Notes under the pieces: generated by a model
Database searches by the model: none
What the model was told of the DNA's origin: nothing
What the model saw: the letters and a program-made list of their open reading frames with translations, nothing else
Position numbers and translations under genes: made by a program
Part shown: positions 34,511 to 45,691 of the stretch, piece by piece
Numbering within the stretch: the stretch's first letter is position 1
How the letters are laid out: the number at the start of each line of letters is the position of its first letter
Assembly: GCA_022702705.1 (NCBI GenBank)
Contig: CM040423.1
Location: 121,143,738 to 121,207,737, forward strand
Direction of reading: 5' to 3'
DNA length: 64,000 nucleotides
From: Papilionanthe hookeriana x Papilionanthe teres
Taxonomy: Eukaryota > Streptophyta > Magnoliopsida > Asparagales > Orchidaceae

Positions 34511-35334
34511 CAACTGTAGTTTTGTTTTCTGTTTGTGATTAAATTTTGAGTTATTTTATATTTTGAAATGTTGTGGCGGTGAATTTTATCTTACAGTAAC
34601 TTTTAATTTAGTTTTGGTTTCAGTTCAGGGACTACCCTAAAGGTTTTGGTTTTCATGCACAGTTGTTTATCATGCAAGAAAGGTAAAGTGCATTTGCAAT
34701 AAAGTAAATTGCAATAAAACAAAAGCGTACCTGGAGGGTCTTCCCGTCATCCCAAACTGCACTTAAAACACATGTTAAGGCATTAAATATTTCAACAAGT
34801 ACCTAGGTAAAACTAAGGGAAAGGTTTAGGTTATCTATCCAAGTCCTAATCCTATAGCTAGTCATCTCCTATGACATCTAGGTTCTTGTATTTTGATTTA
34901 AGGACGATTTTCTTCATCAAAGAATAATTAAGTTCAATTGCTCTTATAAACGTCCTATCATATTGAGGAAGTGCTTAAGACAAATCTTAAACATCTTTTC
35001 AATATTTCTAGGATCGTTTTAAGTCCAAGAGAATTTAATTATACAAGTGAATTAATCATCCAGGAGTTTAAGTGTTATTCTTTTGCTCAGTGGACTTAGG
35101 ACATTTGAATATCCTATAAGTGAGGTAACACTTCACTTGATATTTCTTTTAAGAGTCATAATAATAAGAGCTTTAAAAGGGCAAATCAAATTATTAAGTA
35201 TTTTGATGATTTAAACTTAATGATTCAATTTTAATTTTTGATTTAATTATATAAAATTAGTTTAAGTTTGGAATAGTGTTCAAGTTATTTTAGGTTTAAT
35301 TCTTAATAATTCATTTAGGTTTGTTATCAAATGA

Positions 35335-35660
35335 TTTTAATTTAATTTAATTCTATTTAACTTAATTTTATTTACTTTAATTTAAATTTAATTTAAATTT
35401 AATTTAATTTGAATTTAATTTATTATTATTTTTTTTAACTTAGTTTAATTTAATTTAATTTAATTTAATTTAATTTAATTTTAATTTTAATTTAATTTAA
35501 TTTAATTTAATTTAATTTAATTTAATTTAACTTTAATTTAATTTAATTTTTAACTTAGTTTAATTTAATTTAATTTAATTTGATTTTAATTTAATTTAAT
35601 TTAATTTAATTTCATTTCATTTTAATTTAATTTAATTTAATTTTAATTTAATTTAACTTG
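35335..35660. repeat. (TTTAA)n microsatellite in E2 3' LTR
   Basis: A run of about 320 bp of mostly TTTAA units with a few variants. The counterpart in the reversed LTR at 58325-58815 is longer (about 490 bp), while that in the E2 5' LTR (55225-55280) is much shorter. Confidence 0.8.
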
Positions 35661-37469
35661 GATTATTATTTTAATCTTTTAATTAAGAATTAAGTATTAT
35701 TGAAGTGATTTATTTAGGGATTTTTAAATTAAAGAATAAATATCCTCTTAATAATATCCCTACTTTAATAATTCCAATTTTTTTATTAATCTTCCAAATT
35801 TAATTAATTAATTAATTAAGGTTTACTTTAATTATTCTTAAAATAATTGGTGGGTTTCTACCCTTAACCATTTAAGTTTCAATCATTCAAAATCAGTTTA
35901 AAATTAAATATTTTACCCTCCCCTTTTTGATTGATCCTAAAATTTTAATTAAAGGGTTGAAAATTTTAATTACCATTTTGCCCTTCAAGCTTAATAATTC
36001 TATAACTCACTAAATTAAACTCAAATAAATTTGAAATTTTTATATGACCTCAATTACATGTCAGTTAAGACATTAGAGGAGAAAATGTGATTTTTCTGTA
36101 TTTAATTTATTTATGTAATTATTTTTAATGGAAAATAGGGGTTTTCAAGGAAAATTCAATAACATAACCAAGCAAATGTTTCTATTCTTAATAAAATTAT
36201 GGGATGTTTGTAATGACCAGTGGACCACTTGGACCAATTTTGGTGATTTTTTGAGTTATATTTTATTTATTAGAATTATTTTATGTTTTGGAGCATTAAT
36301 TAATTTTAAAATAAAATTAAAGTTAAAAAATGGATTTTATATTTTTCTTAAATCTCTCTAACCTCAGGGAGTCCAGAGAAACAAATTTTATATTTTTCTG
36401 ATTTTTTCTTGATTTATTAGAATTATTTTAGTGAAAAGGTTGGAAAATACATTTTTTAATATTAAAAATTACATTAAGCCTTTAAAATTCAATATCTTAT
36501 CCTAGGGACTTAAGAAAAAATATTTGGTTTGTTCCTAAGTGTTTAGAATTCATAATATGACATTTTGGTGATTTTTAATATTTTTATAAATTTTATTTTT
36601 TTTAATTATTAAAAATATTAAAATAATGATAAAAATCAACTTTTTTAGAAAATTACAATTTTAATTTTTCTAATTTTCTCTGATATCAGAGAGGCTCCAA
36701 AACTATTTTTGTGAAATTTTGAAAAGTATTTTGTGAGTTATGAATTTTTATAGTTTAATTTTACCCATTATTGCTTAAGAGGCTTAATCAACCCATTTGG
36801 TGGGGTAATCAAGTCCAATTGTTTTCAAATTTTTATGTGGTGTTCTCTTATCCCTAAAGGACAGTGGAGAATTGTTTTTAAGTTAATTTGATGAATGGTT
36901 AACCCTAATTAATTAAAGTTCACTTTTGGGTATTTAGGCCAATTAGGGTTGTTCAAAGTGAATTAACTCAAAAATTATTTTTCCTAGGGTCATCTGGTCA
37001 TAAGAAACATCACCAAATTTTCCTAGAATTTATTTCTCAACATGCTAATTATTGGAATTAAAATAATCAAAACAGTGACATGAATTTGAAAAATCAATAA
37101 CTTCTCATAGGGATGGCCTCTGACCTTGGAAAATTCAGGGAATGTGCCCAAGTTCAGAGGCTTCAAAAGCCTTATGGTCTCATGTCATGGTGAATTTCCT
37201 ATATGCATGGAGAATTAAAGCAATGTAGAGAGTAAATAAATCATTAAAAATAAAATACTTGATGAAATTACATGATTTCTTTTTCACATTATTCTCCTCT
37301 GTTCACTAAGCAAGAAGGTATTTTTATTTTATTTTTAGGATTTTTCTACACAAAGTTATAAATTTTCAAAGTTCTGGTAATTAAATAAATAGAAAATAGC
37401 CTTAATTTACTACTTATCCACGCTGCGCTGACTCAACCTCGGCGTCTCCGAAGCTCCATGCGTCGTCTT

Positions 37470-37625
37470 TTAATTCGGCGCCGCCATCTGACTGGGATGC
37501 CACACGGCCCGCGGTTCATGTCCCGTTGCTCCATCCGGCGCGATCCTGACCGTCCGCTCGATACACGCGCGATCCGACGGCTCCTGGTCATCGTCAACGA
37601 CTGGTGTGAACCCGTGACCGTCAAC
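37470..37625 (-). other. GC-rich ORF-like island inside LTR (E2 3' LTR copy)
   Basis: The minus strand reads VDGHGFTPVVDDDQEPSDRA and then CIERTVRI, in register with the E1 island. It runs to a TAA at 37470-37472 after MAAPN. The 5' LTR copy (57178-57378) has a disrupted frame. No family is recognised. Confidence 0.4.
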
Positions 37626-38218
37626 CTTCTAACCCTAATTTCTCACTCGACTCTCGACGGATTTTTGCGTTCTTATGCTCTATGGATTCATCTTGAAGAG
37701 ACGAACACATCCATACGGTAAACATGCATTGAAATTGATTCACATTAAATGGAGAATCTCTGTAAGCTTGGGAAGAAGAATGAGTCCATACCTTTGCTCA
37801 GAGAAGTGAAGCTTCGATCTGAGAGTTGCATCATGTTCGATTGGGTCCAAGCAAGCTCCAGATGAAGTCCCTTGGGCTGGTGAATTGTCTAGGTATGATT
37901 TCGACCACTGCCCGATCACAAAGCTTCGGAGGCTCGGAAGCAATGGCTGGCTTCGGAGAGGGGCTTTTGCTCGGTAAACTTCTTCTCTTGGTCCGTTGAA
38001 GGTGTAGGACCAATCGATTTGGGGATTGGCTCACCGTGGAGAAGTGTCTCGGTTTTGGGCTTGGATTTCAACTCCGAAATCGAGCTCGCAGAGAGGAAAT
38101 GACAGGGGGATTTCAGTGGGGATCAAGTTCTCTATGTGTGGGGAGTAGTCTGGAACAATTTTGGCAGAGTTTCCTTAAGGTTTGTTTCAGCACCTCATTT
38201 AGCCGAGAGGTGGTGGTG

Positions 38219-38226
38219 TTTAAATA
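38219..38226 (-). promoter_or_regulatory. TATA box of E2 3' LTR
   Basis: TATTTAAA on the minus strand (plus TTTAAATA). The flanks match the E1 and E2 5' LTR boxes. Transcription from here would run left, out of the element. Confidence 0.6.
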
Positions 38227-40583
38227 GGAGAGGTTGGAGGGCCTCCTGGGGGAGTTAGGGCTTGGGATCGGCTACTTAGGTCGAGGGAAGAACGACATAG
38301 CGGCAACTGGACTAGGGGCGGCTCGAGCAGGGGAATTTCAATGTTGGCTCACATGTGAGCTCTCGGGTGTGGTGTTTTCCGGCGATCCGGGTGGTCGGCC
38401 GGCAGGCATGGGTCACCCTCAGGTCCAGGTGGGTCAGGGCTGGAGGTTTGTGCAGTCAATTGGGCCTTGTCATGTATAAAGGGGATGTCTTGGAATGGAA
38501 TGGGGAAGAGACCATTTTGGCTTGGTTTGGGTCAACCCATGTGTTTGGGTTGGGTTCACCTCCCCATGACCTGGTTTTGGGCTGAGAGAATAAGTTAGGT
38601 CAGCTCGTCAAAGGTGGTGAGGTCTCTTTCTAAGAATATTTAGATTAAATTTGGGTTAAGGGGAATCATGGTTAAGGCTAATGACTTTAGGAGATTAAGG
38701 AAAGAGTCTCCTTCTTTTGCCCAAAATGGCATGGTGACATGTAAAGAGGCTCTCATGGCTTCCATGTGGCTCATGCATGGCTTCATGGCTTGCCTATGGC
38801 TTAGGATGGCTTGGCTTGATTTCATGGAAGTAGAATTTAGGAATTTTGGTACTTTGGTGGAGAATTTTCATGAAGCTTGACTTGGAATGGTTTAATGATG
38901 ATTTTGAAACTTAGGGGTGATTTTGATTAAATGGATGATGAGGGGAAGTGTCATGTGGGCTTTGGATGAATTTTGGGCCTTTTGAAATCATTTTTGCTGG
39001 ACTTTTAGGAAGGCTAAAGGGGATGGGCCTTTAGGTTTAAGAATGAATTCATGGATGGGAATTTTGTAGAAGTTTGGGCCAAATAATTGTTGGGTTTGGT
39101 TTAGTGATATGTCATGAGTGATTTGAAATGAGTTTGGAGTGATTTGGGTTTAAATTGGGTTGGATTTGGGCTTCTTTGGTAAATGGGCCAATGAAGGTCA
39201 AATTGGGCTAACTTGGGCCAATGTTGGGCTAGGGTTGAAATTGATGTAAAATTAATGTTGGGAAATGTTTATGGGAGTGTTTCAAAGAGGTTTTGACTTT
39301 GGTTGGGTTTTGATTTTTGGGTTTGGGCTTATTTGGGTTAGGTTTGGGTTTAGGTCAAAATTGGGCCTTTTAGTTTTGGGTTGAATTTTAGTGGGGTTTG
39401 GGTCCAAATTTTGGGTAAATCATGTTAGTGTTTTGTTTGTGGGGATTTTATGAAGGTTTGGGAAAGATTTGGGATCAATTGGAGCTGAATTGGGTCAAGT
39501 TTAGGTCATGGGTCAAAATTGGGCTTTAGGCTCCAAATTGGAATTGAATCCAAATGTCAATCAAATTGGACTTGTATTTGGTCTAAGTTGATATTGGGGG
39601 TATTGAATTGAAGTTCATAATTGAATTGGACCAAAATTGGGGTCAATTGGGGAGGTTTGGTTTGACATTGGGTTCATTTGGGTTAAGAATGGGCTAAATT
39701 GGGGGATTTGGAAAAAGTGGTGTAAATTGACAAAATCAACCCATGGTGTAGTTGAACAAAATGAAATTGGGAATATTTAGGATTTTCTGGAATGTTTTGG
39801 GAATTTTCTGAATTTTTGGACTTTTTGGCTAAGAGGGGCATTTTGGGTATTTGGGGGGTATTTTTTTGAATCTTTGGTATTTTTGGCTATGGATGATCAA
39901 TTTTATTGGTGAGGAAATGTTCAAGGTTAATTTTTATGGAATTTTGGGTGATTTAGGAATTTTGGAGGATTTGGGAAATTTTAAGGGTTTTTGGTAGGTT
40001 TGATAGTAGGGTCCTCGTTGTCAAAAATTGAAATTTTGAAAAAAAAGAAGATTGATCAAATATGAGTGAAATGGAATCACTTTGATTGAGCCATGAAGCC
40101 ATATTAAGCCTATATGAGCCATGAGAGGACTCATTAGTGGCATTCACTATGTTGTTCCTAACCCTTTTAGCCATGGGCTTAGGGGTTAAGGTCCATCCAT
40201 ATGAATTACCTACATGAGTCAAGGAGTCAAGTTGGGTATGGGTGTGGCTTTTAGGATTTGGATTGTGTGTGTGAGAGTGTAGAGTATGAGTGTAGTGGGT
40301 GTGTAAGTCAACCCTCACCAGACCAAGCTACCCAGGGTGGTCCTAAGGCCAAAGAGTCCTATGGGGAACTCATCCTTTAAACCTTCACTTTTGATTTCAA
40401 CCCTCTAGGTGATTAGGGGTCTACAATCAAGCTTGTGAGACTTGCAGGGAGACATGAAGTGGTTTAAATTTCTAGAGGATGGGTCCCAATTCTAGTCCTC
40501 TAAGATAGTCAAAGGAAAAGCCTAAGACTAGATCCTAAGCACTAAAGAGGGAAAAGAAGACCTCATCAAAAATGAGGTCAACA

Positions 40584-40600
40584 AATGGACCCCCAATAGG
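40584..40600 (-). promoter_or_regulatory. Polypurine tract of E2
   Basis: The minus strand reads CCTATTGGGGGTCCATT directly before the LTR start TGTTGACC. It primes plus-strand DNA synthesis. The next 45 bases upstream (CCAATACGCGCGGTATGCTT and neighbours) are also kept in E3 and E4. Confidence 0.85.
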
Positions 40601-41039
40601 TGTGGTGTGCTAACCAAGCATACCGCGCGTATTGGCGTTGACCGAAGAGATCAACAGAACCAAAATAGATGTCCAAGTAAAAGACTTAGGACGAAGTATA
40701 AGAAATTTCCGCTGGGGAGTATCAGGTAAATCTCTAAGACTGAAGATTCCAGAACTCTCACTGGGGAAGAAGGAGGTGAATTTCAGATCACATGATTTCA
40801 AAAGATTGGATCTTAGATTCGTTTCATTTTCTGTTTCAAGTTTTCAATTTTGAGTTTGAATTTCGATTTGAGTTTCAATTTTAATTTTATGCGGAGAAAA
40901 GAGTAGGGCTAAGGCCCACCCGAATGCATCTATATGCTGAGAAGAAAGCAGGACTGAACCTATTCCATATGCTGAGGAAGAATAGGACAAAGCCTATCTG
41001 AAATGCAGAGTGCTTTGATTTCAATTTCTTGTTGAGAGG

Positions 41040-42065
41040 ATCAAATTTTGAGATTCCTGAGAAAGGAGTAGGACTGTGCCTATCCCGAGTGCTGAGAATT
41101 GCTGAGAAGGGAGTAGGGCGGAAGCCTATCCCGAATGCTGAGAATTGCTCAGATGGGAGTAGGGCGGAAGCCTATCCCGATTGCTGAGAATTGCTGAGAT
41201 GGGAGTAAGGAGGAAGCATATCCCGATTGCTGAGATTGCTGAGATGGGAGTAGGGCGGAAGCCTATCCCGATCGTCGAGATTTCTTCGAGATGGGAGTAG
41301 GCGGAAGCTTATCCCGATTGCTCGAGATTTGCTGAGATGGGAGTAGGACGGAAGCCTATCCCGATTCTCGAGATTTCGCCGAGATGGGAGTAGGGCTGAA
41401 GCCTATCCCGATTGCTGAGATTTGTTGAGATGGGAGTAGGGCGGAAGCCTATCCCGAATGCTGAGATTGCTGAGATGGGAGTAGGGAGGAAGCCTATCCC
41501 AAATGCTGAGATTTGCTGAGATGGGAGTAGGGCGGAAGCCTATCCCAAATGCTGAGATTCGCTGAGATGGGAGTAGGGCGGAAGCCTATCCCGAATGCTG
41601 AGATTTGCTGAGATGGGAGTAGGGCGGAAGCCTATCCCGAATGTTGAGATTTCGTCGAGATGGGAGTAAGACGGAAGCCTATCCCGAATGCTGAGATTGC
41701 TGAGATGGGAGTAGGGCGGAAGCCTATCCCGATTGCTGAGATTTGTTGAGATGGGAGTAGGGCGGAAGCCTATCCCGATTGTTGAGAACTGCTGAGATGG
41801 GAGTAGGGTGGAAGCCTATCCCGATTGTTGAGAACTGCTGAGATGGGAGTAGGGCGGAAGCCTATCCCGATTGCTGAGATTTGCTAAGATGGGAGTAGGG
41901 CGGAAGCCTATCCCGAATGCTGAGATTTACTGAGATGGGAGTAGGACGGAAGCCTATCCCGAATGCTGAGATTGCTGAGATGGGAGTAGGACGGAAACCT
42001 ATCCCGAATGCTGAGAATTGCTCAGATGGGAGTAGGGCGGAAGCCTATCCCGAATGCTGAGATTT
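41040..42065. repeat. Tandem array, about 46-bp unit (E2 3' UTR)
   Basis: About 22 copies of GGGAGTAGGGCGGAAGCCTA followed by TCCCGAATGCTGAGATTTGC. Copies at 41523 and 41569 give a 46-bp period. More diverged copies reach back to about 40900. Several copies in 41220-41660 have CTCGAG or TTCGAG where the rest have CTGAG. The array lies between the AlkB-like gene and the polypurine tract. Confidence 0.88.
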
Positions 42066-42511
42066 ATGAATGCAGAGATTGAACATATTGCAAAGCGCAG
42101 AGAATGATTGTAGAAGTTCATGTGGATTTGAAATTCTTTTTAATGTTTGGATTTTTATGAAAGAGAGTTCTTATTTATTTTCCTTTTCTTTTCTATTCTT
42201 TGTTCGAAGTTCATTTAAATTTAATGGGGTTTCCCAGTCAATTTGCACAAAAGAGGTGAAGGCAAAATGTGACATGGTCACTTTCATTCCAATCTTGTTG
42301 AAGATACATCATACAACTCGATCTGAAATATTCTTCATACAATCCATGACTCAAAACGGACTATGTATGATTCTCGTTGATCCATCCAAAAGTATCTGCT
42401 AAATCCATGTCTGAATAGTAAGGTACATGGTCAATAACATCACCTTCCAAGCCACCCTTGGCAGGAATGCCGCATGGATGTGCTTTGGAGGTGTGATATC
42501 TCCCATGTAAC
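42066..42511 (-). other. Spacer between AlkB-like gene and tandem array (E2)
   Basis: Sequence downstream of the AlkB-like stop codon. Short open frames exist on both strands, but none has a recognisable domain or a counterpart in E3/E4. Probably 3' untranslated sequence. Confidence 0.4.
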
Positions 42512-43991
42512 TCACAGCTCGTATGGCCGGAGACTCTCCAATTCTGGATCTGGTTGGAAATGGTATGGTGCCTTTCTGGCATCCATTCTTCTAAAGGTAA
42601 TAGAGATCCGCTCCACTGGTACTCCTGGTATGCAATGTTTTGCGATATCCGCTCCATTTCCTTATAGTATCATGACGGAACCTACCGGAAGTGGTATCTC
42701 CACTGGCCCTCGGAACTTGCCCGGGCCTGCTATCCGGAGGTCAGATCCGAACATAATATTGCAATCGGTTGACGAACGAAGCCGTGCGAGAAGGTCCGAC
42801 AAAGTCGTGGTGGTCTATGTGTGGAGGTATGCAGTCGCCCTTCTGATAGATGTTGATGATGCAATTGTTGGGTATACAGTCTGCTGGCAGTACCCTCCAC
42901 GTTATCATTCTTTTCACCATTCTTTTAATTATTCCTGGCATGGGATCCACCTCCCCGTGACGGAGTATCCCTGGTGGATTCCCTTTTCTATCTTCTGTGA
43001 AGTTATAACAACATCCGCATTGTATTGTGACTCTTCCTTTCCCTGGCATCCACTTCTGGGGTTCCGAATAAGTCTTTTCTCGCGGACGGCCTCGCTCGAC
43101 CCATCTTCCGAAGTTCTAGAATGCAATCCACAATCTTTCGTTGCTCGTATTCCGAGAATACACCTTTATGTAGCTTGAGGCCTTCCGGGATGTTGATTCT
43201 TCTCGCCTCCAATCCTTTCAAAGTATTCAAATGTCTTCTTTTCAACTAGCCGCATTTTCTCCAGGCTCATATTCGGAATTATCCGAAGTCCTCGGTGTCC
43301 GGTAACGTATCGTGGGATGTATGGCTCAACCCCAAGCATGCTCTCCTCGCATGTCTCGGCTCCTCGGGTGTAGTCTGCGCAGGGACACCCTCCGGGGTTG
43401 CTTTCGTAACAAGACTCTTCGGGTCCGGTACATCCGCTCGGCGTTGAGGCACCGACTCCATTTCGTTCTTCCTGGTATTTCTTTCATTTGTTCCAACCTT
43501 TTTGGAGTTGGCTTTCTTCTTTCTGGTTCCTGCCGAACCGGTCTCCTTGGAGCATTTGCACTAATAGTACCCACTGTCTGTCCATGTTGATCTTCTGCTA
43601 ACTTGGTTAACATCTTGCGAACACGACGATTCTTATTCTGTCGCTGGGTAGCAGTGAGAGTAGCTCTTCTCACTTCTTGAATTTTTGTGGGCGCGGTGCT
43701 GACAAGCCCACCTTCTGCTGTAGCAACCATGGACATAATTTTCTTATCTTCTGCGGGGTTTGTTTTTCTTTTCTTGTTGTTGGATTCGTGGCTCGGGCCT
43801 CCCACTTTCATCACTGTTTGGCTGTGAAGTTCTTCTCGATCAACTGGGATCCAATCATTTTCTTCATATTGTAAGCCAGCTGGTGTGAAGTCCGAGTCAA
43901 TCTCTATCATCGCTCCATCCTTCACCCTCTTTTCATCAAGTGCGAGACTCACGCCATTTCTAAAGTTTAGGACCAACCGCCCGTTCGACAT
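42512..43991 (-). pseudogene. AlkB-like (ALKBH9/10-type) RNA dioxygenase gene of E2
   Basis: A separate ORF downstream of integrase, with ATG at 43991-43989. The first ~165 codons are open: an N-terminal domain (FRNGVSLALDEKRVKDGAMI), then a Lys/Arg-rich linker. After frame changes comes the dioxygenase: INIPEGLKLHKGVFSEYEQR (43245-43003), GKGRVTIQCGCCYNF, NPPGIL, NIYQKGDCIPPHIDHHDF (43049-42741; His 42819-42821 and Asp of H-x-D) and, in a third frame, CNIMFGS, AKHCIPG (distal His 42635-42637) and ERISITFRRM (R-x5-R for 2-oxoglutarate). Stop at 42512-42514; internal TAA at 42662-42664. These motifs are those of plant ALKBH9/ALKBH10, the RNA m6A demethylases. All catalytic residues are encoded, but the frame is broken at least twice. 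Function is inferred from the family. Confidence 0.85.
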
Positions 43992-43995
43992 TTCC

Positions 43996-44015
43996 CTGCA
44001 CAAAAGACAAGGAAA
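43996..44015 (-). promoter_or_regulatory. Putative 3' splice site before E2 AlkB-like gene
   Basis: The minus strand reads CTTGTCTTTTGTGCAG, ending at 43996, then GGAA and the ATG at 43991. A pyrimidine-rich tract plus CAG five bases before a start codon, conserved in E3 (11837-11850), fits expression of the third gene from a spliced RNA. The donor site has not been located. Confidence 0.55.
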
Positions 44016-44315
44016 GGATCAGGGGCTGTACTAAGAACAAGAACCTTAAGAAAGTATTTATCACTGAAGATTTTTATTCACTTATTTTAATTTTTAAGGA
44101 AAGTAGGAAAAGATGAAGAAAGATCAGGAACAAGATTTGATTTGAACGGAAGGGTAAAACTTTATTATTATGATTTCACATATTTAATTTTTTTTTAGTA
44201 CATTTTTTTTATTTATTTTTTTTTGTGTTTTTGGGTTCAGACCCAGTCACAAAGTGATTGTCTCAACCGTGTTTCTAGGGATAGGATTCTATTTTAGAGG
44301 CCACCCTTTAAAACA
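44016..44315 (-). other. Integrase to AlkB-like gene spacer (E2)
   Basis: AT-rich on the plus strand (long T runs near 44190-44225), no open frame of note. On the minus strand it gives A-rich and then pyrimidine-rich DNA leading to the acceptor site, as an intron end would. Confidence 0.4.
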
Positions 44316-45500
44316 TCAGGTTGCGTAATACTTTTTTAAATATCGTCCATTGATTGGAAGCATTTGTCTTTCTCCTTGGCAATCCACAAGTTGGTAGGAG
44401 CCTCCTGAGTAGACTGCCTCATCTACAAACGACCCTTCCCAAGTTGGTTCAAATTTGCCTCCTATCTTGCAATGTGCAAGAATAGGTCTTCTAAGAACAA
44501 GAACTAAGTCACCAACTTTGAAAGTTCTTGGGCGGACCAGTTTATCATGGGCCTGGATCATCTTAGCTTGGTACAGTTCCAAATTTTGTTGCGTTGTAAG
44601 TCTTTTTCCTTCCAAGTTTTCTAGTTCTTCCAGTCGTAATCTGGCATTTTCTTCTGTGGTAATTTTATTTGCAACTGCAATCCTAAGTGATGGAAGCTCG
44701 GACTTCCAATGGTAACACTCGCCTCGGACCCGTACACTAAAGTGTAAGGTGTAGACTGAGTAGGAGTCCTGAAGGTTGTCATGTAGGCCCATAAGGCTTC
44801 TAACAACTTCTCGTGCCAATTTCTCTTGTTGTCATCCAAAGTTTTCTTTAAGATTTGAACGAGAGTTTTATTAAAAGCCTCGGCCAAGCCGTTTGCTCTT
44901 GGGTAGTAGATTGTTGAGTATCGCCAGTCGATTCCATGTCTCCTGACAAAATTGTTGATTTTTGTACTTCTGAATGCGGACACATTATCTGAAATGATTC
45001 TGCGCGGTACCCCAAAACGATATATAACTTGATTCTTGAAAAATTGTAGCACATGGTGTGCCTTTACTTCTCTGAGTGGAACTGCTTCTGCCCATTTAGA
45101 AAAGTAGTCTGTAGCTGCAAGGATGAAGCGATGTCCTCTTGAAGAAGGCAGTTTTATCGGGCCCACTATATCCATTCCCCAACACACAAATGGCCACGAT
45201 GCAATTGTCGGATATAGCACATTTGGAGGTTGGTGTAGAACCACTCCGTGTACCTGGCACTGGTGACAACTTTTTGCAATCTTCATGCAGTCGGTCATCA
45301 TCGAGGGCCAGTAATATCCTAGTCTTTTAATTTTCATTTTCATTTTTGGGCCCGACTGATGAGCTCCACAAAGTCCTGAATGCACTTCTTTGACAATTTC
45401 ACAAGCCTCGGACTCGCTCAGGCATCTTAACCACATCTGATCAAAAGCCCTTCTGTATAATGTATTGTTGATTAATGCATAAGACAGAGTTCTCTTCTTG
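44316..45500 (-). pseudogene. Integrase of E2
   Basis: Open from 45436 to 44621, then continuing in another frame from 44819 to 44316. The zinc-binding HHCC motif is visible (His19, His26, Cys57, Cys60 counted from 45436), as is the catalytic triad: Asp89 in WGMDIVGP, Asp150 in IISDN and Glu186 in NGLAEAF, with exactly 35 residues between the last two. The C-terminal part reads VRPRTFKVGDLVLVLRRPIL and ends LPINGRYLKKYYAT. No chromodomain is seen, as expected for Tat. The frame break near 44690 lies between core and C-terminal region. Confidence 0.88.
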
Positions 45501-45691
45501 ATTTGATGTGCTAATGACTTATCGTCCGGTAATTTCCTTGTTTGCAGTGTATTCTATTAGCGGTCGACGCCAATCTTCCGTGTTTTCCGTCATTCGTCGC
45601 AACCGATTCCTCTGCTTTTTCGATTTCTCGTATCATATCCATGTCGAGTCGTGATAGGACCCGTCGTCCCCGAACCAACACTTCAACCGAC

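Larger units (their letters stand above)
33215..40583 (-). repeat. 3' LTR of E2, complete, about 7.4 kb
   Basis: One end is the junction with E1 coding sequence at 33214/33215 (plus strand TAACGGCATATTTTAAGG; the copy at 60938 reads TGTCGGCATATTTTAAGG in reverse). The other end reads TGTTGACCTC on the minus strand at 40583, next to the polypurine tract. Contents in transcription order: start hairpin, U3 with gt-rich tract, TATA box (38226-38219), GC-rich island (37625-37470), long AT-rich part with a TTTAA microsatellite (35335-35660), and a conserved hairpin block (34500-34360). Confidence 0.88.

Noticed and set aside
40900..42065. CRISPR-like array
   Set aside because: The 46-bp units are contiguous with no unique spacers, and the setting is a plant retrotransposon 3' UTR.
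42474..43178. Plus-strand open frame of 234 codons
   Set aside because: It is antisense to the AlkB-like gene, whose catalytic motifs read clearly on the minus strand; a shadow frame.
42512..44003. Envelope-like third gene
   Set aside because: The position and acceptor site fit an env-like gene, but there is no signal peptide or membrane segment and the motifs are those of an AlkB dioxygenase.
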